64,000 nucleotides of DNA from Circinella minor (lineage: Eukaryota > Mucoromycota > Mucoromycetes > Mucorales > Lichtheimiaceae). Below are positions 1 through 12,460 of the stretch, one piece after another. The stretch is taken from positions 124,001-188,000 of the forward strand of contig JAEPRB010000053.1 of assembly GCA_016758965.1 (NCBI GenBank). The letters run 5' to 3'. Under the pieces are notes generated by a model, which worked only from the letters and a program-made list of their open reading frames with translations, made no database searches and was not told the DNA's origin. Every line of letters begins with the position of its first letter. Position 1 is the first letter of the stretch. Both the position numbers and the translations under genes were made by a program.

Positions 1-1273
1 TCAATTCCCTTCTTTTTTTTCAATCCTCGTTCTTCTCCCTCTTTCTTCATTTCCTTGCCCCTTCTCCCCCTCTCTCCCCATTTTCATACAAATATATTAC
101 AAGTTTCTGTATATTCATGACGATTATTATACATGTATCGTTAGATCTCTTGTACGAGATATTAAAGAAATAGAAAGAGCTAAAGATAAATATCTCATGA
201 TGAGAAGAGTGAATAAAGTATCTATTATTTCCCATATATTTTCTGTGATAATATATACTATACGATTATTTCGACAACCTATTGGTGGGATAATATCATA
301 TAACCATGACAAGAAAGGACTAGATTTTCTTAATTAACTACTACATTGATATAAACATAGAAATATGTTTCTTTAATTTTTTTGTATAACTTGCAGCCGT
401 TCCCCTCTGTTCTCTCAAGCTCCCCTTATTGCATTGTGTTCTTCTTCGTCAAACCGGTTTTTTCTTACTCCATGCTAAGGGAATCTTGCCAGGTTGTCTT
501 TTAAAATTTTTTTTACAACACTGTATTATTGTTTTATAATTATTACTATTATTAAAATAACTTGTTTTAATAATCAACTTGAAAAAAGTCTATACTACAA
601 ACTATTACTGATGTATCTATATCCTACAGTGTACCTGAAGAAAATATTCTCATTTTTATATACTTTTTTTTTGCTACATAAAATAAGTAAAATTTCAAAC
701 AAAGAGGAAAAGACATAACTATTCAAAAAGCAATAATGTAAAATGGTTATATTATTATGATAATATATTATTACGTAAATGTATTTATAGGTGTTGCGTG
801 AAATAAAGAAGTAAATGATGTTTAATAACACAGGAAGTTAGAAAGAGGAAAAACATTGATAATAAGAAAGGTTGGGGGGAGGAGACTGTATAAATGCAAA
901 GATAATAATAATAATAATAATAGTGCTGATAAAAAGTAAAAAAAAAAATGAAGTGAATGATGTTAATATTAATGTATATATGGAACTATATTATGAAAAA
1001 AAAGACTGGGGTGTATGTGGGTAGGTGGGTGAGTGGGTAGTATATAATATATATAAACAGGTGGCGTGAGCATCTTTGATAAAGACTGTTTTGTTAATCA
1101 TGCCCCTTATTTTTTTTATACTCATATTATTCCATGCAGCAGGTCAAAGTTGTATTGTGTAAATGTTGTTGTGTTATTTATAATGTGCTCTGTGATTGTT
1201 TGTATTTGTTGATGGTTTCAGCACTAACTTTTTTTTTGGGTTTTCCCCCTTTTTTTTTATCCTTTCAAGATTG
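1..1273. other. Intergenic, AT-rich, no gene seen
   Basis: No reading frame here looks like protein. The first ~100 bases are a long C/T tract, of the kind that often marks a fungal promoter or 5' leader, so a gene transcribed leftward beyond the window edge is possible but not shown. The rest is AT-rich with short homopolymers and a GATAAT/AATAAT run near 900-925. The downstream end carries the likely 3' end of the small minus-strand gene that begins at 1669. Confidence 0.5.
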
Positions 1274-1669
1274 TCAATAAAAGGAATGTGGCAGACTTGT
1301 AGTAGCATTATTAGTTGTCATTACTGCATGGTAATAATTCATTGTTCTTATTGTTGAAGTTGATAAAATATGCTGATTATGAACTGGAGGTGAAGGTGGT
1401 GGTTGTAATGAGCCATGGTTATGGTGGTAGTGGTAATACCGTGGTTTACGAACAAAAGTGTTATATCGTGTATCAAAAGTCCAGCATCGAGTACAATGTT
1501 CTTCTGCACTTAGAAATCTATTACAAGTTTCACATCGTTTATGACAATCGGAACAAAACCAATCTGATGATAGTACTTTATCACATGAACCGCAAATAAC
1601 CTTGTCTACCACCTGTTGATCGTATTGAGCAGTAGGTGAAGAGGGTGGGGAAGGGAAAAGATGGTCCAT
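1274..1669 (-). CDS. Small double zinc-ribbon (four CxxC) protein
   Basis: Single-exon frame of 131 residues. Eight cysteines sit in four CxxC pairs between residues 26 and 62 (C26/C29, C39/C42, C46/C49, C59/C62). This spacing fits two interleaved or tandem zinc ribbons, resembling a LIM or double-zinc-ribbon fold. The N-terminus is Pro/Ser-rich with SPPSSP; the tail is His/Tyr-rich and probably disordered. The ATG at 1667-1669 is the first one and directly precedes the conserved-looking part. No family assignment is certain. The regular cysteine spacing in otherwise noisy AT-rich DNA is the main reason to call it real. A protein- or RNA-binding adaptor role would be a guess. Confidence 0.6.
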   Translation of the reverse strand: MDHLFPSPPSSPTAQYDQQVVDKVICGSCDKVLSSDWFCSDCHKRCETCNRFLSAEEHCTRCWTFDTRYNTFVRKPRYYHYHHNHGSLQPPPSPPVHNQHILSTSTIRTMNYYHAVMTTNNATTSLPHSFY

Positions 1670-4600
1670 TATTATGTTAATAGTAGTAGTAGTAATAGTT
1701 AGATATTAAATATATGAATATGCGTTTAAAGGAAAGTTAATGGGGTTTGAAAAGAGAGTTGATATAAAATAAAATTAAGTAGATGAAAAAAAAAAAGAAG
1801 TGAAGGAAGAAAGAAATGAGAAGAAAGTAAATAAATAATCGAAATGAATTTATATTCGGACGTGCGCGTGATGCTGTTATTTATTATTATATGTACGTTA
1901 TATGTATATACAATGTTGTGTTATTTATTAGGTGCGGTTTTACATGTATGAAAAATAGATTTTGATTTCTTTTGTTATAGTGAACTCGATGTTTATTTCT
2001 ACTTTGGCCAAGAAAAATAAAATAAAATAGTTGCCCCTACGTACATACATACATACATACATACATAAATAAAATTGAATAAGAAGTATATATATTAGTA
2101 ATATGTAATGTATATATAAAAAGTATGTGTACATATAAACGGTAATTCATATAGAAAAAAGAAGGGCGTCAAATTTGTCAAGTTGGAAACCGAACTTTAA
2201 TCAACCCAATAGACCACAACGTACATAATACAGCCCAGATCCTTGTATATACAAAAACATACGCATAAATGTTATGGCTTTTATCACGCCTTTTCAATTT
2301 TTATAATCAATTATCAACTTTTTCTATTACTTGCGCTACTAAACACTTTTGGCATAATAATAAAAAACCTGTCGTTATGCAGTTAATGTGACACTGCGTT
2401 TGTTTTGGTTTTTTTTCCTCCTCCCCCCATGTAAAAATGAAGTCTTCTTCCCTCTCCCTTTTTTTTAACATACATCACATTTTCTTTAATTCTCCTTTTT
2501 TCATGCCTCGCTTAGGCCCAGAAAGAAACGTAGCTATACATTTGTATATGAGGCTCCTGGATGTTTCTCTCTCTATACATATAATCACCACCTCCTTGAC
2601 TCCTAATCTCCTTTCCCTGGGGTAAAAGCCCTATCACACGTGGGTCGGCATAATACCCAAAAGAAAGACATACATTGGCCAAAGCAAAAAAAAAAAAAAA
2701 AAAACTTTTTTTGAAATGATAATCTATATAATATTGATCCTGGCAGACGCATACGTACACAATGCTGAAAATTTTATGCTGTGATAGTATAGAAAATATA
2801 TTGAGGTTTTCAAGTAGTCTGTATGTTTGTTCTATTTGAAGTATAGTATCTGTGTATAATAACACGATCATTGTAGTGTAGAAAAAATACCCATTATACT
2901 TGTTTCGAGCAGTTATTGTTATTTATATCAAAACAGGAAAACTGATATGTTTTTAGACAAGGAAAACATGGGGTCTGATGTAGGTACACTCTGGAGTTTG
3001 CATTCAATAATACTTTCTTTTTGAGCGCTTCGATACCTGCTCTTGGGTATATTTACCAATGAATGTAGAGTTCTTGAACTTATTAACTAAGTAAACTTAT
3101 TAATATTGTTTTCTTCTTCTATTACTATTACTACCTCCGCTACTTGATAACTACTTTCACTCTATTGAATGCTATTAATGGTACTATTCTATAGCTGCCA
3201 AGTTATATTTATTATAGAGCATTAGACTATTACGTAACCGTAATTGTTAATGGTGTAACTTTTTTGACAAATTGTCATTGCCACTAACATATAAAGAAAC
3301 TAGGACAATTTTAAAACAGAAAAGCCTCAATTATTATTTGATATCATCCGTAGTTGGCTTGTCAAAATACATTACAAACGTCTAATGACATACGGCCTTT
3401 TTTTCATTTTTTTGTATATTATACACTTTCATAATCAGCACATTTTTTATATCCTGTTCATTAAACCACGGTATTGTTCCTGAAAAAGAGTCCATGTACT
3501 AATAATCGTGACCTGTAGAGTATCATTCGCGTTTTCTTTTTCATTCTTCTACGTATCATATATAATATACAAACTAATTTATGTCTATTGTAAAAAGTAC
3601 TATGTTCAATATGTATATAAATGAATCGAAAAAAAAATTATTGTAATGTTAAGCAAGACCTTTTCTATACCCCATAATATCTAATTTTCTTTCACTTGGA
3701 TGTATTTATGTAGGAGAAAACACCCTGCTTACGTGCTGTTTTATTATCCTCTTTCTTTTTAATAGCGGAGCAACTAATGATTGTATTCTGATCCATTAAT
3801 ATCTATAATCAGGTAACTAGGATAATGTGTATGCCGTTGATTATATTTTCCCACTGTTCGTACAATGATATAAAAGTTATATGTCGTTCCGTATAATGGT
3901 GATATTGGATCATTCCAGTCCAAAAATGAAAAAAAAAAAACATTTGATATAATGATGTAGAAATGGCCTAGAACGAATGCATGTTCATGCATTAAAAAAA
4001 GAAATCCGTACTCATGAATGCATTCTTTTTCTTTCCTTTTTTTTTTGTCGTTATTTATAATATACATCTATCACTGTTACGTTTATATTAATCTTGTTAC
4101 ATTTACTAATGAAATTAATGCTGTACTAACTTCAGATTCAGAGTTTTATGATGTATGACAACATCACTGGTGTGTGGTGTGTAAATAATATATATTGTTA
4201 TATTACAATGAGTTTCATTCTCTCCCCTTTCTTTTTTCCACAACCGCGAAGAAAACCAATACATTCACATAATAGGAATGTCTACTCAGTTGAAACTTAT
4301 ACACCTCCCGAAAAAAAAAACATTCTGATGGAGTTTTTCTTTTTCTTTTTTTTTTTTCACATTGGTATACGCATCTACTGCACTCCTTTTACATCTTGAT
4401 CCTATCGGCTTTTATATTTAACTGTTTGCAAAAAGCGAGAGATAGAGAGAGGGAGGCTGAGCATTGTAGATGAATTTTTTTCTCCACTTTTTTTGTTTAG
4501 GATCTTCCTTCTTCTTTATTGTAGTAGTACCTTCCCCTCTTTCTCCTTTTTTATTTTCTAAGTGTGTAAATAATCATTTCTTGATCATGTATAGATCGGT

Positions 4601-6018
4601 ATGATGACCATCCCTAATGATTTCTTTTTGCTGCTTCTACATTACATTTTTTTATATTTTCAAATACACACTCTTTCAGCTTGCATTTAACTAATTCACT
4701 TACCCAAAAAAAAAAAAAAAAAGGGAGGGAGGCTTTCACAAATTGTATTTTCATGCTCTTGTATGGATCTTCGTAAACAATACAATAGTCAATATATAAA
4801 TAACCCTGTTTTTTCTTCTGTATTTAGAAAAAAGAAAGGCAGGGATTCATTTATGATACTTTTCATGATTATCAATTTCATTTAATTCTACGTATCATAT
4901 TTTTATTTCTCTGTGATATATTCATGTGATGATAAATAAATCTATAAAAAAGGGATTTACATACCTAAAAAAAACAATACGCTACTAAACTATGCAACGG
5001 ACCCTCATTTTTTTTTCTTTTTGCTGTTCTTACATCTAAATAAACCCCTTTCTTCATTTTTAACCATAATAACACGCTGATGAGGTCACGTTATTAATGT
5101 AAAACTATGCATAATATGTATTTATATATATTATATTTAGCTTATAATTATTTATATGATTAACCTACACACATTTTTTCTTTTATTATAATTAAAGTTA
5201 TTGTTTGATGATCCCGACGAACAAACATTTATCGCCAGCATGCATAAATAGTATACATCAATGATCTTCCTCTCCTTATTACTTATAGCATACAGTTGTA
5301 TAAAACGAAATATTTATTGTTTTTTTTTGAACAAGCCCGGACTTCTTAACATCTCCATCACTTTACTGCCAATCAGTAATTTAATTTACTATTATATAAT
5401 AAGATATTATATATTATATACCTATATGTACATTTTAAAAACTCAAGTGTATTTTCGGACACTTTTATTTTCCCTTTTTTTATTCTTAGCTTTTTTTCAT
5501 GTATCTCCAATTTATAGAAAATAAACGATATATAGTATCTTTATAAATTCATCATCTGATGATGGTGTTCATTTATGTATATTATTTATGCAAAACATGC
5601 ACAAAGTGTTCCGAATTTGATTATTCTCTACTACTGTTAGGATATACTATTCTGTTTCTGTGATAGAGGTAAAAAAAAATTGAGCAAAATATTTCTTTTT
5701 TATGTACTATATGAATCTTAATAAATTTAATGTGTATATAGTATATATCATGCTCATCAATAAGGTAAAGAAAAAGGAGTAGATGATAGATTAAAAACAA
5801 CAACAACAAAAATTACTGTATACATAAACTTTATTTTAAGATTTTGGTATTAAAAATGGTGGTGACATGAAATTATTTATTAATTAATGAAATGATGAAA
5901 AGTGGAATATACATGATAAAAACTAAAAAAAAAAAAACAATCGGTAAAAATAAATCTAAAAAAAACAAACAATGGGGATAATATAATACTCTGCTAGATA
6001 TTTCTTCAAAAAGGGATA
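1670..6018. other. 4.3-kb intergenic stretch, no gene recognised
   Basis: Low-complexity AT-rich DNA with many poly-A/T runs. The frames present (for example around 2512-2871, 3774-4067 and 5261-5524) are rich in Phe, Ile, Tyr and Lys and show no motif, splice logic or domain, so I treat them as noise. An ACAT microsatellite lies at ~2044-2067. The segment from about 5820 to 6018 probably holds the 3' UTR of the copper ATPase gene. Confidence 0.5.
2044..2067. repeat. (ACAT)n microsatellite
   Basis: About six tandem copies of the tetranucleotide ACAT lie in intergenic DNA, with no sign of function. Confidence 0.8.
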
Positions 6019-9000
6019 TTATTGTTGCTTATGTTGATGTTGTAAAAATGTTTTTGGAGCTTTGTAGAATCGAAGTAAAAGACTTGAACAAACAACACTA
6101 ATACTAGAAGCAACCATAGCAATGCCAGCAATATAAGGAGGAAGACCATGACCAGTACCAGGATATAAAATGCCTGCTGCAATTGGAATTGCTACCGCGT
6201 TATAGATGAAAGCCCACAAAAAGTTGACACGGATACGACGAACGACAGCTTTTGAGACGTCATGCATTGTTAATAAATCCCACAAGTTATTACGAATAAG
6301 AACAATACTAGCAGCTTCCATAGCAACATCAGTAGCAGATCCAACAGAGATACCCACATCGGCTTGTGCAAGTGATGGAGAATCATTGATACCATCTATT
6401 TAAGAAATGAGTAATAAAAAATATTGTAAATGTCGTTGGTTAGTATATATATATACCCATGTAAAAAAAATTAGTAGTAATATTGATTTAAATAGTATAT
6501 ATATATATATATATATATAATTTACCTCCAACCATAGCAACAACAGGTTGTACCAAGGATGAATCACGTTGTTTCCAGAATCTGAATCGATTTCGTCGTT
6601 CAATACCACCGTGTCGTTGTAAATTACGAATTTTATCTGCTTTTTGTTCTGGCTTAACACCTGCTAAGACACAATCTTTATCAATGGATAATTGATCTGC
6701 AATCACTCTACCCGTACGTTCATTATCACCCGTAATCATCCATACTTCAAGCCCTTGTTTACGAAGTTCTTTTACAACATCTTTAGCTTCAGGTCGAACA
6801 ACGTCAGCAACAGCGACTTGAGCCATCATCATGGTACGAGAAGCACTGCAACAGACTGAACCTGAACTACATCGACACACTGTACACGCACAATCATTAT
6901 TACATCCATCCGTATGAAGATTTTTTTCCTCGCCTGGGCTTGTCACAGGGGCAACTGACATCAATACAATGGATTGTCCTTTATTTTGCCATTGTATCAT
7001 TTGATCGTGAGCTTGTTGAGCTTGTCGCACATTTGCAAATCGTGCACGATTTTCGTCCATCCATTCTTGATTACCAAGGAACACATTAATTGCACGTTCT
7101 TGTTGTTCTTCTCGTTGTTGATCTTGATTATTACTATGTCGACTTGGCCACACAAGAGGTGCTATATCAGGAGAAAGTGTCATTGTAGCCATGACACCAC
7201 GACCTGGTATTTCTTTTGCGTTCTTTAATGATACGCCTTCAAAGTAATCCCTGTTGTCCTTACTATCTCCTTGTTTTTCACTGACATTACTTTTATCGCC
7301 ATCATCATTTGAAGGAGAAGCACCCAATTGAATTCTAGCTCGTTTTTCAATAGCCTTAGAGAGTGGATGATTGCTAGCTGAAGTAACTCGACCAAGAAGC
7401 TTCCAAATAGCATTTTGACGTTCCATATCAATACTATCATTATTAGATGATGAAGGAGTTGATGAATTAATGCTAGGTGCTGTCCAGCTATTGGTAACTA
7501 CAGGTTTTCCTAAAGTCAAAGTTCCAGTCTTGTCAAAAGCGATTGTTGTAATTTTGCTGGCCATTTCTAATGCATAACCTCCACCTTTCACCAAGACACC
7601 ATATCTTGCAGCAACACCAGTACCCACCATAACAGCTATATAAAATAACAATAAATACCAAAAAAAAAAAAAAAAGTCATTAATTCATCTAGCTTCATAA
7701 ACTGTTGCTGGTCCCAAAAAACAATGAATAATTATTATAATAATAAGTTTACCTGTAGGACTAGCTAAACCAAGGCCGCATGGACAAGCAATGACTAATA
7801 CTGTCACAGCCAACATCACTGAAAACGTAGTCTTGTCGCCATTTTCTCCAACCCATTCTTGAGGAATTAAATCATATACATTGGCAACTTCCCAAATAAT
7901 AAAAGTAATAAGTGCCAAAACAATAACAATAGGTACAAATACACTTGAAATCTTGTCAGCAACATGCTCAATAGGTGCCTTGGGAGACGCTTGTGCATCT
8001 TGAACAAGTTGAATAATACGGGAAAGAGTTGTATCAGAACCAACACGAATAGCACGTATATAAATGGGTGAAGTTAAATTGATAGTAGCAGTAATCACAT
8101 CATCAGATTCCTTTTTTGATACGGGTACAGATTCACCAGTAATCATAGACTCATCTGTACTGGTAGTACCTCGCCAAATTTTTCCATCACAAGGAATACG
8201 TCCACCAGCATTTACTTTGAGAATATCACCCACTATAATTTATATAAGTATGTGAATAAATTTGTATAATTTTTTTTTTTGCTCATCTTTTTTTGTAAAA
8301 CAAAACAATATACGTTACCTTGAATTTCACTAGTATTAATTTCTCGTTCCACCATAATTTCTTGAACATGTTCATATTCAGATACTTTAACGTTTTTCTT
8401 TTCATTCGAATGAGAACCAATACTTGCTAATGTTGTTGTATCATCCGTTGTAGTACTACCAGAAGCGGTAGCAGTCTTAGCATTACCTGTTTTGATTTCT
8501 ACCAAAATTGCCTTATCAGGTTGTAAATCCATCAATTTAGTAATTGTTTCTGCTGTCTTGCCCTTTGCCAATGCTTCCAACCATTTTCCAAAATGAATAA
8601 AGGTAATCAATAATACAGCAGTTTCAAAATAATTCATATCATGGTTATTATCCTTGGTTACCATAGCAGCAATAATCTTGCCACAAGAAGCTGCATAGGC
8701 CACTGTTGTTCCCATAGCAACAAGAGTTTCCATATTTGCCGTACGAGCATAACGTAAAGAACGATATGATTTAACATAAAATGGCCAACCAAGAATAAAT
8801 TGAACAGGCGTTGCCAAAAGGAATCCAATCAAGTCACCAACAGCCAAACCAGGTACAATAGGTTTCATAAACGCCATATTTACGGGGTTATGATGAGGTA
8901 ATGCCATCATAAAAATCATTTCAATAATAATAATGGGAATAGCAAATACCAGGGACCATAAAAATCGTTTCTTGAGTATATCCATTTCTTTTTGCATACT

Positions 9001-9836
9001 TTGGCGCATTGCTTCACGTTGATTATTTAATGTATCCAATCCATCACTTCCTTGTTGTTGTTGTGGTTCAGCCTTGTATCCTAATTGTTCAATCATATTA
9101 CCAAGGGCACGAGCACCTACAATGGATGGATCATGATGGATCACGGCTGATTTTGCAAGTAAATTAACTTGACAACTTGTCACACCTGGTTGTTTCATCA
9201 TAGCACGTTCAATGTTGGCTACACAAGAGCTACAGGTCATACCCGTCACCGATAATCTTGTCACAGCCACATTATTCTTGTTCTTTTTATTATTATTACT
9301 GCCATCCTTTTCTTCACCCTTGTGGCCATTATCGTTACCCATAATAATTTTGGTGATATCAATATTATATGTCATGAAACCAAGTTGTATTATTGTATCG
9401 TTGATACGTTTTCGACTTAACATATTATTTGAATATTCGAAACGAATACGACCTGAATCGAGATCAATCTTGATGGTATCGGATCGACAACCAGGTAATT
9501 CCGAGATGGCTTGGCGGACTTTATCAACACAATTCATGCAATACATTCCACTAATAATCATTTCGACTTGATATGTGGATGGTGTGGAAGTAATCACTTG
9601 TTGTTCGGCAAGGATTGAAATATTACTTGCATTATAACCCAATCGATTAACTGCAGTAGCAATTTGGGACTCGTTAAGAACATCGCCTTGGACTTCAAAT
9701 GATGCACCACCTGTAAGTAAATTAACCTTAACAGAATCACTAGTAACACTTGGTAAAGTAGCTAATCCTCGTTCAATAGTACCAACACAACTATGTAATA
9801 TAAAAATAATGAATTTTAAGAAAGATATTTTATAAA

Positions 9837-9868
<32 letters not shown>

Positions 9869-11165
9869 ATATTACTAATAGAATTTGTGAAAAAAAAAAG
9901 GTTTACCTTGCACAAGTCATACCAGAGATTTGCATGGTAACTTTTTTAGGAACTGCAATGACTGGTGTTTCAACAGAAATAGCACCTAGCGATACAACAG
10001 AGTCGCTTGTAATACTTCTCGTTCTTCTTTTTGATAATTTTTCTTTTTTTTCTGTTGTAATTGCTGCAGGTGGAACTAAATTATGAATAATTTGAATATT
10101 TTCTATATCATATCCACGATCTTCAACCACTTGACGTATATGAGCCACGTTTGGATCTTTGCAAATGAACATTGCCATTTCTGTTTCTAAATCAACTCGA
10201 ACAGATCCACGTTGAACATTAGGAACTTGATTTTCAAGAGCATCAGTTACCGCTGCAACACAACTTTGGCATGTCATGCCAAGAACGCGCATGACAATCT
10301 TGCGTAAACCTGTCGATTCTTTACTTGGTATCGATTCCATTGTTGGTGATGACATGTTGCTTTTACCGAACCGAGGTCTACCCACAACGTCGTAACCCAA
10401 GTCTTGTACTGTGTCAATAATAAGTTCAGTCGTAATGTCTCCTTGGTATGAAAATGTAGCCGATCGTTTGCCGAGATCCACTTGGACCGATTCACCCATA
10501 ACGCCCGGTAAACTTTGAAGTGCATGAGTAACTGATCGTGTACAATGAGAACAAGTCATACCATCAATAGACAACGTTACTGTTTTAAATTTTTTTCCTT
10601 CTTCTTCTTTTTCTTCTTGTTCGCTAGTATTCTTTTCATCCGTAGGTCTTAAACCTACAGATTCAACATCATAACCAAGGTCTTCGATGGTTTCTGCTAA
10701 TCTATCTGCATTCATACTTGTAGGTTCTGAAAAGAGGAGTGACGCTTCTCCTTGGTCCAAAGAAACATGGATAGAGTTAGGTATTACATCTGGTAACTTT
10801 AATAATGCATCATGAATAGCTTTGGTACAGTGATCACAAGTCATCCCAGATATTGATAATGTCCCATGAAGTGTTGATGTTGTCTTGTGAGTACTATCAT
10901 CTTGAATTACTAATTCATAACCGAGATCTTGAATGGTATTTTCAACAAGTTCTTGTGTTGATCTTATGTCTTCTATGCCGATCTGAACCATCATACGCGC
11001 CTGGCCTGTATTTAAATTGACAGTTACGGATGATGGATCGACCCCTTGTACTTGTTGTAATGCAGTTGTTACTTGATTTACACAACTATTGCATGTCATT
11101 CCATCTATTATAACATTTATTTCTTTTTTTTTTGCTGATGATGATGATGGTATTGTTGTAGACAT
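6019..11165 (-). CDS. CCC2: Copper-transporting P1B-type ATPase with seven HMA domains
   Basis: Five exons: 11165-9907, 9790-8319, 8232-7753, 7635-6526, 6395-6019; 1565 residues. It pumps Cu(I) into the secretory pathway to load cuproenzymes (family knowledge: yeast Ccc2, human ATP7A/B). Seven HMA metal-binding domains carry CxxC at C25, C110, C205, C299, C418, C504 and C606. The fifth is split by intron 1, and the sixth has the variant GMYCMNC. The catalytic core is complete: TGES (942-945), CPC in the membrane (1060-1062), DKTGTLT with phospho-Asp 1105, HP at H1160 (SNHPL rather than SEHPL), TGDN (1372-1375) and GDGIND (1440-1445), followed by YN and MxxSS in the last membrane helices. Unusual: a seven-cysteine insert at 1315-1333 in the nucleotide-binding domain. 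Yeast Ccc2 has two HMA domains and human proteins six, so this N-terminus is long. Confidence 0.95.
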
Positions 11166-11394
11166 ATTAGTATATAATCATAGATATGTGGGATGGAAGA
11201 GGTTATGATAAAATAGAAAGTTTTTTTTGAAAAGGAAGGAAAATCGAAATTTTATTTGAGCGGGGATTTTTATAATTTTAAAATGAGGGTTTTATGCCTA
11301 TCCAGCGTGATCTAAAAAAAAAAAAAGGTGGTCAGAGCAAAATGTGCCAAAGATAAAAAAGAATCATTTCGAATTTTTTCATTATAAATTATTT
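11166..11394 (-). promoter_or_regulatory. Promoter region of copper ATPase gene
   Basis: These 229 bases separate the F-box gene's stop from the ATPase start, both read leftward, so they must hold the ATPase promoter. On the minus strand there is a near match to the yeast Mac1 copper element (TTTGCTCT, one base off TTTGCTCA) at ~11334-11341. That single imperfect match is not enough to claim copper control. Confidence 0.35.
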
Positions 11395-12249
11395 TTATTT
11401 TTTTATAACTGTTTTACGAAGTTTATCACTATATTCAATAAATTCTAATCTTTTTTTTCCATGATTCAACAATAACATGGCTTTCTCTTTGGAATTTATT
11501 GCAGGGATATGTTGTAAATTTAAATGTTTTAAATAAACTAATTGTTGTACTATATTAAGACAAGATGTAAATTGAACTTGTTCGCACCAAAATAAACCAA
11601 GTCGTATTAATTTTGGTAATCCATAAGCGATATTGGTCACTGTTTGAGAGTCAACCCAATTACATCCTCCAATATTTAATTCTTGTAATTTGGAATGATT
11701 TGGTTCAATTAAATTTTCCAAATGATTCGGTGTATCAATTGCATGACAAGGTAATACCATGGTTCCACTTAAATCTAGTTTAGTGAGATAAAATAAACTA
11801 CTGGCTTGTCGTAATAATTTTAAGGTTTTCAAATTTAATTTACAATTAATTAAAATGACAGTACGTAAGGTATGAATAGATCGTTGAACAAGTTGGTTTA
11901 ATACATTTGTTGATATTTTATCACAGTCTGTTAAATTGATATAAGATAGGGATAAGGATGGATTGATGTTGTCCTTGTTATTGTTGGTGTTATTATAGAA
12001 ATGATAAAGATGTTTGTCGGTAACATGTTGACTGACTTTACTTAGATCAAGATTTGTAATTAAAGTCAGATAATGTTGTGTATATGTAAATCGATATAAT
12101 TGATCAAATGTGATTAAACGAGGTGAGTAATATAATCGTACAAGTGTTATTGAACTCCAGGTACGACAGACAAGACTGAGTGATGTCAGATCATGTTGAG
12201 TTAGATAATTAAAAATATAATTAATTAATTCTGGAGGGAGGGTATCCAT
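11395..12249 (-). CDS. F-box protein with degenerate leucine-rich repeats
   Basis: Intronless frame of 284 residues. The first ~40 residues form an F-box (LPPELINYIFNYL ... LSLVCRTW). The remainder has irregular leucine-rich repeats of the LxxLxLxxC/N type (for example LTKLDLSG, LQELNIGGCNW, LIRLGLFWCEQVQ, LKHLNLQ). F-box proteins bind Skp1 and bring substrates to an SCF ubiquitin ligase; the LRR part would choose the substrate, which is unknown here. The ATG is immediately followed by the F-box, so the start is likely right. The gene lies 229 bp upstream of the copper ATPase in the same direction; no functional link is visible. Confidence 0.85.
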   Translation of the reverse strand: MDTLPPELINYIFNYLTQHDLTSLSLVCRTWSSITLVRLYYSPRLITFDQLYRFTYTQHYLTLITNLDLSKVSQHVTDKHLYHFYNNTNNNKDNINPSLSLSYINLTDCDKISTNVLNQLVQRSIHTLRTVILINCKLNLKTLKLLRQASSLFYLTKLDLSGTMVLPCHAIDTPNHLENLIEPNHSKLQELNIGGCNWVDSQTVTNIAYGLPKLIRLGLFWCEQVQFTSCLNIVQQLVYLKHLNLQHIPAINSKEKAMLLLNHGKKRLEFIEYSDKLRKTVIKK

Positions 12250-12460
12250 TTGTTATTTACGAGAGATAATTGGATGAGAAAGAGATGCGAGTTTTTTTTT
12301 CTTTGTTAATGATAAATAAAAAGAAAAGAAGTGTGTTGTAATTGTAGAAGGGTATGCCCATTATGTTAATTGAATTGATTTTTACCAATAAATCTTTAGC
12401 ATGGGTTTTGCAATAATTCATTATCCTAAGAAACCCTTTTTTTTTTCTTTGAAGGATAAA

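Noticed and set aside
9212..9571. 119-codon plus-strand frame inside the copper ATPase
   Set aside because: Antisense shadow of exon 2; the minus strand carries the complete HMA and ATPase motifs.
11334..11341. Near match to the yeast Mac1 copper element upstream of the copper ATPase
   Set aside because: One mismatch at a core position and only one copy; such matches occur by chance in AT-rich DNA.
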